A stretch of 64,000 nt of DNA from Symbiodinium natans (Eukaryota; Sar; Dinophyceae; Suessiales; Symbiodiniaceae). A model generated the notes under the pieces. It saw nothing but the letters and a program-made list of their open reading frames with translations, was not told where the DNA came from and ran no database searches. Numbering within the stretch: the first letter of the stretch is position 1; every line of letters starts with the position of its first letter. Made by a program: the position numbers and the translations under genes. Below are positions 11,400 through 21,576 of this stretch, piece after piece. The DNA lies in the NCBI GenBank assembly GCA_905221605.1, contig CAJNDS010002133.1:111365-175364 (forward strand), given 5' to 3'.

Positions 11400-12229
11400 G
11401 TGTGTACAGAACACACACCGCGCACCCTTTCTGCGCCATGCGAGCTTACAGATTTCGCATCGGCGCCACCGATCAGCGCGGAACCACGGCGGGTAGATGA
11501 AAGCGCCTTGAATTGAATTGAATTGAAGCATCATGCACTCAGCAAAGGAGTTTAGGGTTTAGGGGCCCCCCCCCCCCCCACCGATCAGCACCCCCCTAGC
11601 TGTTCAGGGGCCATTGAAAGGAAACGAAAAATGTGGCATCCTGCTTGCCGGACAAGATGTGCCAATCCCATCATCAGCGGCAAGCGGGACAATGTCTATT
11701 CGATGGGTCTATTCGTGGGGTGGCTGCGATTCTTTCAGGTCTTGGTCAGGACCCTAAACCCTAAACCACATCCTCAAAACTTAACCCTCAACTCGATCCC
11801 CTCAACTCGATCCTATAAAAACCTTCATGGAAATCCTACAAACAGCTTCATGGATGCCTTTCCTTCATTCCCTGCTGGTTTTGAGACAAGGAGCGTGGTG
11901 GAGCTGCCAGTGGCTCGACAGTTTGCGGCTGGACCTTGGGGACTTTTAATTTGCCAGGTATTTTGGAGGGTTTAGAGTTTTAGATTTAGGGTTTACAATT
12001 TCCCGGTTTTTTGAGAGTGCTCTGTCGAGGTGGATACAGATTTATCGGGTGATCCTTCCACTGTGCAGCCTTGGTGTCTTCTTAAATTCACACCCGTGGG
12101 CAGTTCTCTAAACGCTGGTCCTTCTTTGGTACCCTAAGCACAAGGAGGCTCCGTACGATAACAGGTGCCCAAACCCACAGTAAGGTCTTTCTCAAGTGTA
12201 AGACACTGTGGATGCATGGCTCAGAGTTT

Positions 12230-12338
12230 CTACTAATTGCTGAAGAACCTCCCAAGAAATAAAAAAGACTCTTCCTTGTAAGGGTAAAACTGGAAATATT
12301 ATTATCTTATTCTTTTTGGGGTCTTAAGCAAGTAGTAG
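12230..12338. mobile_element. Family K inverted-repeat element
   Basis: The left CTACTAATTGCTGAAGAACC and right GGGGTCTTAAGCAAGTAGTAG are imperfect inverted copies, with AT-rich sequence and A/T runs between. A better-preserved copy is at 40061-40174. The surrounding 11580-12800 has no supported gene. Confidence 0.65.
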
Positions 12339-12814
12339 GTTTGAAGCTTCCACATTTTCAGATATGAGCGGGGTCCGGGTCACAGGTTTTGAGGTTTTGA
12401 CAGCTTCGGGTTTAGGATGGAGGACTGAGGGTTAGGAGGTTGAGGGTGGGTCGAGGGTTCCAGGTCGAGGCTTGGAGCTTTCAGTGTCCAGGCTTCAGGA
12501 CTCAAACGAAAAGAAACTGTTGAAAGGGCATGTTCTAAGTTTTTCTGTTTGGCTTGGCGGTCGACGGCCTAAGTCCTTTTTTGGAAAACCTTAACCCCTA
12601 CTCCACATACCCATTCAATGAAACAATTAAGCCCCTAGGCTCTATGCTTCGCACCTGAATGGGCCGTTGCTGAACGGCCCACAACTGCCAGGGGTTCCCT
12701 TACAAGCTAGGCTGGCTCCTGACAGAATACTTCTGAAACATGCTCGCAAGAGTGGCCCCCTGAAACCCGATAGGGAGAAATGTCCGCCAAAGCCCTATAA
12801 GGGAAAGTAAATAC

Positions 12815-12913
12815 TACTTCGAGGTTCATGGGTACTTACAAGTAGGGCTATAAATGCCCTCAATGAGGTTTTATTTATATCCCGACTTATAAATACCCAT
12901 GCAGCTCCAAGTA
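12815..12913. mobile_element. Family A inverted-repeat element
   Basis: TACTTCGAGGTTCATGGGTA at the left and TACCCATGCAGCTCCAAGTA at the right are inverted copies with a few mismatches. The interior carries ATTTATA/TATAAAT-like segments. No coding capacity. Confidence 0.8.
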
Positions 12914-13860
12914 TACCTCGTAAAGTTTAGGGCTTAGACCTTCCAGCGAGCCCGCAGGCCCCGAAATTCGAAAGACCCGAAAATCTTTAGCCCAAAAACC
13001 TGACACCTGATTTGGTCCCAAAGGCCTCTGATACTTGCTATCGGAACCCCCAAAAGAAGGAAATGTTTACGTGGGCTTCCTCACCGTCCCAAGAGCGCGG
13101 TTCGGAGCGCGGCTTGCCGTGTCCCAGTTCTGGGAGGCGGCGCGCAGGCGCCGAGGCCGCGGGCGTAGCCCTCGGATTACAGGGTGCTAAAGGCAGGGGG
13201 AGTGCAAGGGGGGGAATGTAACCCAAATTTCCCTAGTACTCCCCACTACTCCCTAAGGCTGCCCAAGCTTCCCCTTCCCCTCCCTAAAGGGACTCTATAG
13301 GGACTCCAGAATCGGATGTGTGCAAGGGGCTTAGCCTGAGTAGTATGGTCCCTGACCCTGTTGAGAAGTATGGGCCCTTATTTTGTATAGTGCACATAAG
13401 GGTTGATCTATAACAAGGGAAACAAACTAAGGGTCAACACTTGGAACCTTAGACTTACGAAGGGCTCGCGTTTTAGGGCGTTCAGGGCTTTTCGGGGAGC
13501 AAGCTTTTCGGGTTTGGCAGGAGTCGAGTTCAAGGTTGAGGGAGCAAGCTTGTAGGGTTTGGGAGTAGGGGTCAAGGTTTCGCGATGCCAGCTGATGGTG
13601 CCACATGGTCAGTTCTCGACATTGTCGTCCCTGTTTGGGGTACCACAAGTATATCAAGGTCCGTATGTTTTTGAGAAATGCTCAAAAAAGTCCACAATTT
13701 TGAGAGCGCCGACACGCCTACATGCTTCCACGCATGTCGACCATTGGAGAGGTTTCGGTCAGGTTTCAAGTTGCTAGCCAATCGTCTTCTGCAGCCTCTG
13801 GGCGGAGCCATCTACACAATGCTCATAAAGAATTCGTAAGGAAGGGATGCACCAGTAATT

Positions 13861-13975
13861 GGACCCAGGAGTCACCTAGGAATAGAAAAGGTGCCCTTTT
13901 TGGTTTTAAGGGGACTATATATAAGGGAACCCCCAATTCTAAAAAAGGGAAATAAGGGCCCCGTCCGGGTCCTAG
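13861..13975. mobile_element. Family D inverted-repeat element
   Basis: GGACCCAGGAGTCACCTAGG at the left and GTCCGGGTCCTAG at the right, with the family interior GGTTTTAAGGGGACTAT and AAGGGAAATAAGGGCC. It lies just upstream of a telomere tract at 13983-14034. Confidence 0.7.
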
Positions 13976-13982
13976 CAGTACG

Positions 13983-14034
13983 TTACCCTAAACCCTAAAC
14001 CCTAAACCCTAAACCCTAAACCCTAAACCCTAAA
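13983..14034. repeat. Interstitial telomere-like tract (CCCTAAA)n
   Basis: Seven perfect units beginning 8 bp after the family D right end. 13000-13860 to the left is repeat-poor and GC-rich in part (13080-13200) with no recognisable product. Confidence 0.95.
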
Positions 14035-14395
14035 GAGGTAAGGGGGCACCCACAGAAACCTTCATGCCCACGGCCGCCGAGCTGCTTTGGCGGCTTGAAG
14101 ATCACGGGTGTCTCCTGAAGGAGGTATTTCGTCAGGGTTTCCCTAAACCCTAGCTCCTAGACCCGAGGGTCTAAACCCTAAACCCTGAACCCTCAACCCA
14201 AGACCCTAAATGTTAGGGATGTCTCAGGGTTGAGACTCTGATGTTTAGGGTTTAGGTCCCCAGCGGCGTTGCTTTACCCCGAAGCCGGGTCACTGTTTTT
14301 TTTGGGGGTTTTTGGCCTTCTCGCGCAGAGACTGAAACCCTACCCCAAAGCCCAACCCTAAACCCTAAACTGTTTAGGGGTTTAGGGTTCAGGCT

Positions 14396-14527
14396 TTAAG
14401 CTGAGAGTTTCAGTTTCAAGCGACTCGGGCTGAAGAAAGTGGAGGTTGCCTGGTAGAAGCTCCACCCATGTTCCGCATAGTTGTTGAGGTGATCCACCTG
14501 ATCGGTGCATTGCACGAGAGAAGACAT
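14396..14527 (-). CDS. Candidate coding exon with stop, unknown protein
   Basis: 43 codons from an ATG to TAA, with ordinary amino-acid composition (acidic and aromatic residues, a D-H-L-N-N-Y-A-E-H-G-W core) and no low-complexity sequence. It is bounded downstream by telomere-like units. An in-frame ACCGATCAG could act as a splice acceptor, in which case the exon starts internally near 14496. The family is not recognised. The complementary strand is less protein-like, which favours the minus strand. Confidence 0.4.
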   Translation of the reverse strand: MSSLVQCTDQVDHLNNYAEHGWSFYQATSTFFSPSRLKLKLSA

Positions 14528-14668
14528 GCGTGGTTAGGGCTGTGTAATGCTTAGTGTCTCTTCGTTTTGTAGGGGGCTATTTCATCTTGAACCTACACTC
14601 TATAGCTTTTTTTACAACCGTGCAGCTCTAGTTCAAGCTACCACACTGAAGCAAGATGGGGCGTCCCT

Positions 14669-14782
14669 TGGGATGTTCCCCTTATATTAACTGTCCTTAA
14701 TTGGGATCATAGTAACCCCCCCCCCCCCCCCCCCTAATTACAATCCCGATGAAGGGCTGTTAGTAAAAGGGGGAACATCCCA
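14669..14782. mobile_element. Family B inverted-repeat element with central poly-C
   Basis: TGGGATGTTCCCCTTATATT at the left and AAAGGGGGAACATCCCA at the right form the terminal inverted repeat. The subterminal parts TAACTGTCCTTAA and GGGCTGTTAGTA also pair. The centre is a C run of about 19 where other copies have only four to nine C. No open frame of note. Confidence 0.85.
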
Positions 14783-15074
14783 ACGTGTCCAAAGGTTCGA
14801 ACCTCACTACATATCAGCGAACTGCGGGTAGCTGCTGGCTGCGAAGATCAGAGTCGGAGCCAATGGGGCATTAGGCCTTTGATTTTCAGGTTTTACGGTC
14901 GAATTGAGGGTTCAGGGTTTAGGGTTATTACCTTTTCAAGTGACTTTTACTACAACTTATAGGGCCACATCGCCCACCCTTGAAACCCGCACGCTTCGCC
15001 CCAAAAGCAGCATTCAAGATAGCATGTTCGCTTCCGCGCTCTCCAGCACCCCTTGGAATGAGTACTGAGATTTC

Positions 15075-15173
15075 GGATGTTCCTCCTTATCCCAACAGTC
15101 CTTAATGGGGATTTTACTAAGGGTACTATAATCCCTCTTAAGGAACTGTTAGTATAGGGGGGGGGAACATCCT
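15075..15173. mobile_element. Family B inverted-repeat element
   Basis: GGATGTTCCTCCTTAT at the left and GGGGGGAACATCC at the right. The subterminal AACAGTCCTTAATGGGGATT is complementary to AATCCCTCTTAAGGAACTGTT. The whole element could fold as one hairpin. It lies about 300 bp from the previous copy. Confidence 0.85.
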
Positions 15174-15526
15174 AAGCTGACGGACTCTGTCCTGAATTGT
15201 GTTTCCGAATCACCATTGACTCCGCGCACGCAGCGCAAGCCAAGCACATGCGAAGACAGCGCTTGCGGCTCTGCGTCGAGCCTAGACTGATTTCATGGCG
15301 AACATAAGCGATAAACACACACACACACACAAAACAAGAATAAAACAACAACAACAAAACAAAAAACAAAAACTAAACAAAAACGCAGAAGACCTCTACT
15401 CCACATACTCTATTTACACCGACAAATACACGCGCGAGCTAGGAAAGTTGCTGCTCCCCTGTGTGGTCGCATGATCGATTCCATAATGTCTCGCCCTCGA
15501 CTGCAGTAGACCTATGCTCCCCTGTT

Positions 15527-15808
15527 TAGGGGGTTTAGGGTTTAGGGTTTAGGGTTTAGGGTTTAGGGTCTAGGGTTTAGGGTTTAGGGTTGAAAACAAA
15601 AACCACTACTTTTTGAAACTCCCAAATGGGCTTTGGATGAACACAAAGAAGTCCCTAAACCCTAAACCCGAAGTCAGGCTCCTTGCTGTCCTAAAGCTTA
15701 AACTCTATCCGAAGGAAACTATGTGATAGATACTGCCTTAAACCCTAAACCCTAACCCTAAACCCTAAACCCTAAACCCTAAACCCTAAACCCTAAACCC
15801 TAAACCCT
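15527..15808. repeat. Opposed telomere-like tracts
   Basis: TTTAGGG units at 15527-15590, then about 145 bp of mixed sequence, then CCCTAAA units at 15736-15808, so the G-rich strands point away from each other. A further TTTAGGG block follows at 15893-15960 and another at 16090-16137. Confidence 0.95.
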
Positions 15809-15889
15809 GCCTCGGCCAGTTCGGCTCGTGGCGGGGTGGGGCTCCGTCTGAACGGCCTCGCGGAGAGCTCTCTGTCTCTCGCTGCGAGG

Positions 15890-17368
15890 GCTCAGGGTTT
15901 AGGGTTTCGGGAAACTAGGGTTTATACATAGGGTTTAGGGTTTAGGGTTTAGGGTTTAGGGGTAGTAGGGTTTTGCACCTCCCTCTCCCCCCCCTCCCTC
16001 TCTCCCATTTCCCCTCGCCCTCGCCCCCACAGGCTTGCCTTGGGCGATCTAGGAAAACCTCGAGCTCCCTGGCCTGCCACTCCTGAGCTGGGTTTAGGGT
16101 TTAGGGTTTAGGGTTTAGGGTTTTGGGTTAGGGTTTAAAGGGCTTTAAGGACTTATTCCCCTAAACGGCTTCAGAGTCGCCTTCAGAGACCAAGGAGAGT
16201 AAGCCCTAAATGCCCTCGACCGTCACTCAGCACCTTAAGAGCTCATAAGCTTCAGCCCATGATCTGCTAAACAAGCCGAAACCCTTCTGCAACCGCCCTT
16301 TTTCCCTAACCCCTTGTGACCCCTAAACCCCGAAGCATTTACCCCAAACTAGGGTACCCTTAATATACCAAAACGCTCCTCTTCTTGTTGTCGGATCCCC
16401 CTCCACTCCTCAAGCCAAAAAACCATGTTTCCGAAAACCCAAATAATCTGGGTCACGTCCGATTTGGGACTCGTGAGCAAGAACCCCAACCAGGCCGGTC
16501 GCAGGTTTCGCGGGCCGCGGGCCCCAAAAAGCCATCCACTCGAAGCCAAAGATCCTAAAGGCCCCGCAACGACCCGAAACTCCCCCCCCCACCCCATCGC
16601 GCAAGGCGGCAAACTCATGATGAAACGCCACGCGCGGCGGCCATCTTGCGCCCGACGCCATCGGCACTGGGAATGCCCTAATCCCTCCACCCTAAACCCT
16701 TTTTTTGCATCCGGGCTTGGGGAGTCGGGCGGGAATGGTCACCCTAAACCCTAAACCCTAAACCCTAAACCCGATCCCTAAACCCTAAATCCTAAGCCCG
16801 GAGGGGTGTTGGGGGGAGGAATGTGGCAGTAGCCTAGAGATCCCAAGAACCCAAACCTTCTGCAGGAATTCTGGTTTGGGGTTTCGAGGTTTGGCAAATT
16901 TATGGCTTCCAGGTGGACTCTTCTCAGCACTCGGAAGAAATCGTTGCGGGGTTAACCTCGAAACCTCGAAACCAGGGGAACCTTCACCCTTTGCGATGAG
17001 CCGAGAGAAGACCCAGTGTTTCTCATTTAGGGCCTTTAAGGTTTGTTGGGTTCAGGGTTTCGGGCTCTTAGGGGTTTCAGCTTAAAACCCTTAAACCCTT
17101 ACAGCCTTACACCCTCTAACCCTATCACCCTAGATTCTGTGTGCAGGTCTGCGGCGGGTCTAGAAGGCGGCCACGATAGATCTGAGGCGTGTCTAAACTC
17201 CTCCCCCCCCCCCCCCCCCCGGCCACGTGTTAAGCCCGACCTCTACAAAAAACACCCCACACCCAAGCCCTGAAAGCGCTGGATGCTACCAGGAGTCACC
17301 GCAATAAGGGTACAGCGCTATGATTGTTTCATATTACAACGCTAGAATGGCGACTTCATCTCAGTTCC
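15890..17368. other. Telomere-degenerate stretch without a supported gene
   Basis: Contains TTTAGGG tracts at 15893-15960 and 16090-16137, CCCTAAA units at 16740-16798 and a C run near 17204-17220. 16380-16740 is GC-rich and open on both strands, but the frames overlap each other and end in telomere-derived codons. I see no recognisable product. Confidence 0.5.
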
Positions 17369-17659
17369 TTAGCAAGAGCTAAATAACCTGCACTTTCGGG
17401 CTTCTGGCTTGGACGCATCCAATCCGAATGTCTGCGCCTCATTATTCAAACCTCGGATTTTAATCATCCCAATTGCTTCAGGTCCGGCAACAGGCGCCAC
17501 GATGAAAGGTGCTAGCACAACTGAAAGAGCCTCTGACCCTCGCTTGCCCGTAGCATGAGCTGTAAGGTCCTTTCTGATCCGTCGACGTAAATGTCCTGTC
17601 AGGTCCGAGGGAGAGTTCTGAGGGTGCTTGACCTTCAGATTCGGGCGTCTTACTCGCAC
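17369..17659 (-). CDS. Candidate exon, hypothetical protein (about 96 codons)
   Basis: A minus-strand frame open for 96 codons to TAA. The N-terminal half is basic (R/K with H), followed by a hydrophobic alanine/valine/proline segment and then a mixed segment. It sits between telomere-like sequence (17665 onward) and unique sequence. There is no ATG at the open end, so an upstream exon would be needed. No family is recognised. Confidence 0.35.
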   Translation of the reverse strand: MRVRRPNLKVKHPQNSPSDLTGHLRRRIRKDLTAHATGKRGSEALSVVLAPFIVAPVAGPEAIGMIKIRGLNNEAQTFGLDASKPEARKCRLFSSC

Positions 17660-18069
17660 GTGAGGCCCTAAACCCTAAACCTTAAACGGTACACCCTCAA
17701 CCCTAAACTCCTATAAGCCCTAAACCCTAAAACCCTACACCCCTAAAACCCCAAAGCGCTAAACCCTGAAGCATACAACTGCAAGCTTTTAAGGTTCCAA
17801 AGCTTCAGTTACTCTCAAGCTCTACCCCCAGGCCTCGCCAGGAACACCCCGCCCCTGGTGCTTTGAACGTGTGAAGCCCTTACCTTGAGTTTGGGGTTTG
17901 AGGTTTGGGGTTTCGGGTTTAGGGCCCGGTGCCCCCCCCCCCTGTGGGGGTGGTTCTGGGTTGGTTTTAGGGTTTGAGGTTTTAGGGTTTAGGCTTTAGG
18001 GTTTAGGGGCTACAGCATGGGCTTTAGGGTTTTCAGGCTTGCGTGGGGTTAGGGTTTCCCTTGGGTGGT

Positions 18070-18113
18070 GGGGGGGGGGGGGATACCATGATGATGGGGG
18101 GGGGGGGGGGGGG
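18070..18113. repeat. Paired poly-G tracts
   Basis: Two G runs (about 13 and 18) separated by a short ATACCATGATGAT spacer. They follow a block of degenerate TTTAGGG (17890-18060). 18120-18540 beyond is unique sequence, open on the plus strand from an ATG at 18303 with no recognisable product. Confidence 0.95.
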
Positions 18114-18957
18114 CGCAGAACGCACAGCGCACAACCATATATTGGTCACTTCTCTCATCTGTGGTCCCTTTCAAAAAGTCTTTCTTGTACCCTACAAGAA
18201 ACTATAATTTAGAGAACTGACGATGTGTTTTTTTCCGCACTTATCGATTTGCGCGTGTCGTCCTTGCACAGGGGTCGAGGGTTTAAGCCCAATTAAACAA
18301 CAATGGACATATTGGGGGCAGCTTATACTCACTTAAAAAATGGTGTTACCAAAGCAGATAATATGGGCCTCCTGTACCAGTACTACCCACATCCCTGGGA
18401 GAATCTAGGGACCAGATCGCCCGTAAGTCCTAAAAATCACACAAGAATACCAAAGACAAGCGCAGGGTGCTCGAATGGGAGTTCTACTTACTGTCGTGTC
18501 GGGAGACACATGGTAGAACAGTAACCATATGATCATCACGGCTCCCTTTTGGGGTTGGTTTCTTCATAACCCTTAACCCTACACCCTAAACCCCAGAACC
18601 CAAGAACCCGAGAACCCTAGCACCATAAGAACCCTAGAAACCCAAAAACAAGAGCACAACTTACTGCTGGTTAGGAGAATTAGGGCGCCATGATAGGGTA
18701 CCTCATTCCCTCATTCCCTCCTAACCAACAGAAAGTAAAGGGCACCGCTGTTCTACCAAGTGCGAAGACCAGGCCTCCACGATGCCCAGGAAGTCCTCTC
18801 CCAGGGCTGAAATGTTTAGGGTTTAGGGTTAGGTTTTTTTTCCACGGTTAGGGTTGAGGGTTTAGGATTTAGGGCTTAGTGTTGAGGGGGTTAAGGGAGT
18901 TTGGGGTTTTGGGGGTTTAGGGTTGAGGGTGTAGGGTTTAGGGTTTAGGGTTTGGGG

Positions 18958-19186
18958 TTGAGGAGGTTCATGGATATTTACAAGCAGGCTTGTAAGTTAT
19001 AAGTATGGTGACTACAGTTACTATATATTTAGGGTACTTGTAGCCCCTTTGAAGCCGGACTTGATGACTGCCAGCGCCATGACTCGCCTGATGTTCAAGC
19101 AAGACCTGCAAACCTCTTACTTATAATCCTAAACCCTAAACCCTAAACCCTACACCCTACTTATAAGCACCCATGAACCTCAAGCA
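18958..19186. mobile_element. Family A element interrupted by a foreign segment and a telomere tract
   Basis: The left end carries GGAGGTTCATGG and the TATGGTGACTACAG core. The right end is CCCATGAACCTCAAGCA. Between the core and the right end lie about 75 bp of unique sequence (roughly 19044-19117) and a CCCTAAA tract (19127-19157) flanked by direct copies of TACTTATAA. The family A interior is normally under 70 bp, so material has been inserted into it. Confidence 0.7.
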
Positions 19187-19286
19187 TTCACGCACCAAGA
19201 CCACCCGCAAGGCCATTGGCCGCAAAGGCATGTCCTCATCTCGCCAGCGTCGCCTTATCGTGATCTTAGGGTTTGGCGATGTTTGA
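19173..19286 (+). CDS. Small basic ORF, faint resemblance to a histone H3 N-terminus
   Basis: 37 codons from an ATG supplied by the family A right terminus to TGA. Residues 7-18 read R-T-K-T-T-R-K-A-I-G-R-K, which recalls the R-T-K-Q-T-A-R-K start of histone H3. The next part is also basic (S-R-Q-R-R), then it runs into a telomere-like unit. The resemblance is short and could be chance. No H3 core follows within the window. Confidence 0.15.
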   Translation: MNLKHSRTKTTRKAIGRKGMSSSRQRRLIVILGFGDV

Positions 19287-19720
19287 AGCAGTCTGGGTGC
19301 TATCATGTGTAGGAAGTCGGACACTCTGCGTGCGAAACCTAAACCCTCAACCCTTTTCTGGGCCCTCAACCTTAAACAACTGAGGGGTGGCCAAATGATG
19401 TGGAGAAACACCCCGAAATTAGGGCTGCGCAAGCCCGGCAAGTGAATGGTTTAGGGCCTCGGGTTTGGAACCCTAAACCCGAAGCCCTTTTTGACCCTAA
19501 ACCCTAAACCCTAAACATCCCTAAACCCTTATAAACCCTAAACCATAAACCCTAAACCCTAAACATCCCTAAACCCTAAACCCGAAACCCTAAACCTTCG
19601 GTTGGGAACTAATGACATTCACCTCTTTCTGCATGCAAGGCACAGCACCTCTTGACGAAAGCGCGGGTCCTCTTGTTTCTCGTCGTCAGTGAGGGGCTGT
19701 CAAGAACAGGGTGCAGCAAA

Positions 19721-19828
19721 AAGAGTGGTTAGGGTTTAGGGTTTAGGGTTTAGGGCTTAGGGTTTAGGGTTTTGGGTTTAGGCTTTAAGCTTTAGAGTCT
19801 AGGTTTTAGGTTTTAGGGTTTAGGGTGG
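19721..19828. repeat. Interstitial telomere-like tract (TTTAGGG)n, degenerate at right
   Basis: TTTAGGG units with increasing substitution rightward (TTTTGGG, CTTTAAG, TCTAGG). It separates the H3-like ORF region from the coding-like island beginning near 19.85 kb. Confidence 0.9.
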
Positions 19829-20055
19829 AAGGACCTCTTGGTTTCGGGGACTTGGGTCCGTCGTGTCTTGGGTGCTGCGGGGCACGGCGGAGTGATTGAG
19901 GATAGAGCCGACGCTGTCATGGAACTTCCTGACCTCTGACTTCAACCCCACCATGCCATGGCACCTCCCAGGACGCGCCGGTGCGTGCCATCTCGCCACG
20001 AGCGAAGCAAGCTGAAGAGAGGCTTGCTCTAAAAGGGACCAAGAGTTGAACTTAC

Positions 20056-20400
20056 GGCAGCTATGAGTTGGGGATCACACTCTTTCACCGATTTAAGGAT
20101 CTCCACTGGGCGCCCCCGCTGCTTGTATACTATATTCACTACATGTACGCTACCTACTGTAACCTGCACACCCCTGAGAAACAAATGATACTGATGCCTT
20201 TCTTGAAGAAGTACAGGGGCTGAGCTAGGCCAGCCTGTTATAATCCCAAACTTCGAGCTGTCTTGGACCGGAAGACTGGATCGGACTGCATCGCACAAGG
20301 CTTCTTCAGACCGGTCCCAGATGAGTCGGGCTTGGGGCACGGTCGTGGGGTTTTGCGTCAGTCGTATGTACCAGCAAGCAAGGGGTTTAGGGTGTAAGGT
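20056..20400 (-). CDS. Candidate internal exon, unknown protein
   Basis: A minus-strand open frame ending at a good splice donor (GCC followed by GTAAGT, complement of 20050-20055), which falls exactly on a codon boundary. About 90-100 codons have normal composition, with a W-D-R-S-E-E-A stretch near the start. The left limit is uncertain because the frame continues upstream into telomere-derived codons. Two acceptor-like CAG or AAG sites lie inside the frame, so the real exon may be shorter. It probably belongs with the segment at 20408-20539. No family recognised. Confidence 0.4.
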
Positions 20401-20407
20401 TAAGGGT

Positions 20408-20539
20408 TTAGGGTACAAGCTGAACGCCGTGCTGCTTGCTTTTCATAGAGGCATGAGGCGCGGCACGCGCGCCGGTTGTAGGCACAAGTGAGGTTTCAGG
20501 ACCGTGAAACCGCCCACGCACACCATCAGATTGGGACAT
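20408..20539 (-). CDS. Candidate exon with ATG start, unknown protein
   Basis: 43 codons from an ATG (M-S-Q-S-D-G-V) to TAA, or 41 codons to a GTACCC donor-like site at 20416 on a codon boundary. Immediately past that site the sequence becomes telomere-like, as if the intron began with CCCTAAA repeats. Composition is polar and basic. This could be a first exon of the gene continuing at 20056-20400. No family recognised. Confidence 0.4.
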   Translation of the reverse strand: MSQSDGVRGRFHGPETSLVPTTGARAAPHASMKSKQHGVQLVP

Positions 20540-21044
20540 GGCTCTTGACGTTGGGTTTGAAGGGCTTCGGGACTTCGGGATGTTTAGGGTTTGGGGTTTG
20601 GGGTTTAGGGTTTAGGGTGTAATTAGATAACAAGGGTTTAGGGTGCCTGTGCTCGGTGGTTCGCGGCGCCACGGCCCTGAGAAAACATGTTGGTCAAACT
20701 AATACACTCCGATAACCATGGGTTCTCTTTTTGTGACGCCTTGGCTGTGGCAAGGCAGTTTACCTACAATGGAAGCCTTGTTCTGGGAACCCCCCTCACG
20801 ATGGGCACTCCTATATTCGCAACCCACCCCCCCCCCCCCCCCCAATAGAGTAGCACACCCACAAATTCCTGGAACGTGACCCTGCCACAACAACTGCAAC
20901 AGCGCGCTGAACAGGAAACCACCCTAAACCCTAAACCCCAAACCCCAAACCCTGAACCGTCAGTGCTGCGCAACTCGGCAGCTCCCGGCGTGAGATTCTA
21001 CCACGCTGTGCTAGCAACCCCGTCTGCCCAAGCGTCACTATCTG
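20540..21044. other. Stretch open on both strands, poly-C at 20827-20843
   Basis: A plus-strand frame from an ATG at 20687 runs 53 codons into the C run (proline codons). The minus strand is also open here in two frames. Neither is recognised. Short TTTAGGG-like units lie at 20581-20645 and CCCTAAA-like units at 20921-20950. Confidence 0.4.
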
Positions 21045-21158
21045 CTTGGTAGCCCAGTAACCCATATTATGATGAGGGCACCCTTTTTTTGGGTTGGTTA
21101 CTTTATAAGGGAACCTTGAACCCAGAAAAAGGGTAAAGGGTACCACTGGGCTACCAAG
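21045..21158. mobile_element. Family E inverted-repeat element with possible CTGC duplication
   Basis: The left end CTTGGTAGCCCAGTAACCC and right end GGTACCACTGGGCTACCAAG are inverted copies, 14 bp perfect. CTGC lies immediately left, and CTGC lies one base beyond the right end, a possible 4-bp target duplication. The interior has AGGGCACCC and TTGGGTTGGTT, shared with copies at 34279, 45888 and 55598. Confidence 0.8.
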
Positions 21159-21254
21159 TCTGCGAGGTGAGCACGCTTCGGGCGCTGCGTCAGGCTGGCC
21201 TCTCTTACGTGTTCCGGTTTAGGGTTTACTCACACCGAGCTGCGTCACATTGAG

Positions 21255-21550
21255 CTATTCCATACCCAGATGCTTCGAGCATTCATGAACTTCTTGCATG
21301 ACCAAAAATCGGTTCATGTTGAGGTGCTCCGGTGGTACCGCGATGTCATTTGGTTTGATCTTCTGTTGCAAGATTTTCAAGGACCGAACTGCCGCGGGCG
21401 GCCCGCTCTCTACCATAGTCTGCTTCTCTTGGCAGGGCAGACTGAGTTTTGAAGGTTGTTGGGTGACAAGGATGTTGCTTATCCCGATGTAAAACCTGTC
21501 CCCACGTTCTTCGAGAATTTCCCGTGAGGGGCTTGATTTCTTTTGCTCGT
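21255..21550 (-). CDS. Candidate 3'-terminal exon, unknown protein (97 codons)
   Basis: The minus strand is open for 97 codons to TAG, after an acceptor-like CTCTACACAG. The peptide is rich in E, K, Q and V, with an early S-R-E-I-L-E-E-R-G-D stretch and a late H-E-C-S-K-H-L-G-M-E end. The plus strand is also open over most of it, but its frame is leucine-rich in the way an antisense frame usually is. No family recognised. It is the strongest coding segment of the 21-22 kb island. Confidence 0.45.
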
Positions 21551-21576
21551 CTGTGTAGAGGCGACATGCTGCTCAC

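Noticed and set aside
11171-11534. Four open frames on both strands over 11.2-11.5 kb
   Set aside because: They translate the CATA microsatellite and carry only repeated C-M-Y-V or Y-I-H-T strings.
13012-13221. GC-rich frames on both strands
   Set aside because: Both strands are open because of GC content (R/G/A-rich against P/A-rich). There is no splice context or recognisable product.
20687-20848. 53-codon plus-strand ORF with a protein-like middle
   Set aside because: It ends in the C homopolymer, and the minus strand is equally open. The evidence does not decide, so it is noted only in the block entry.
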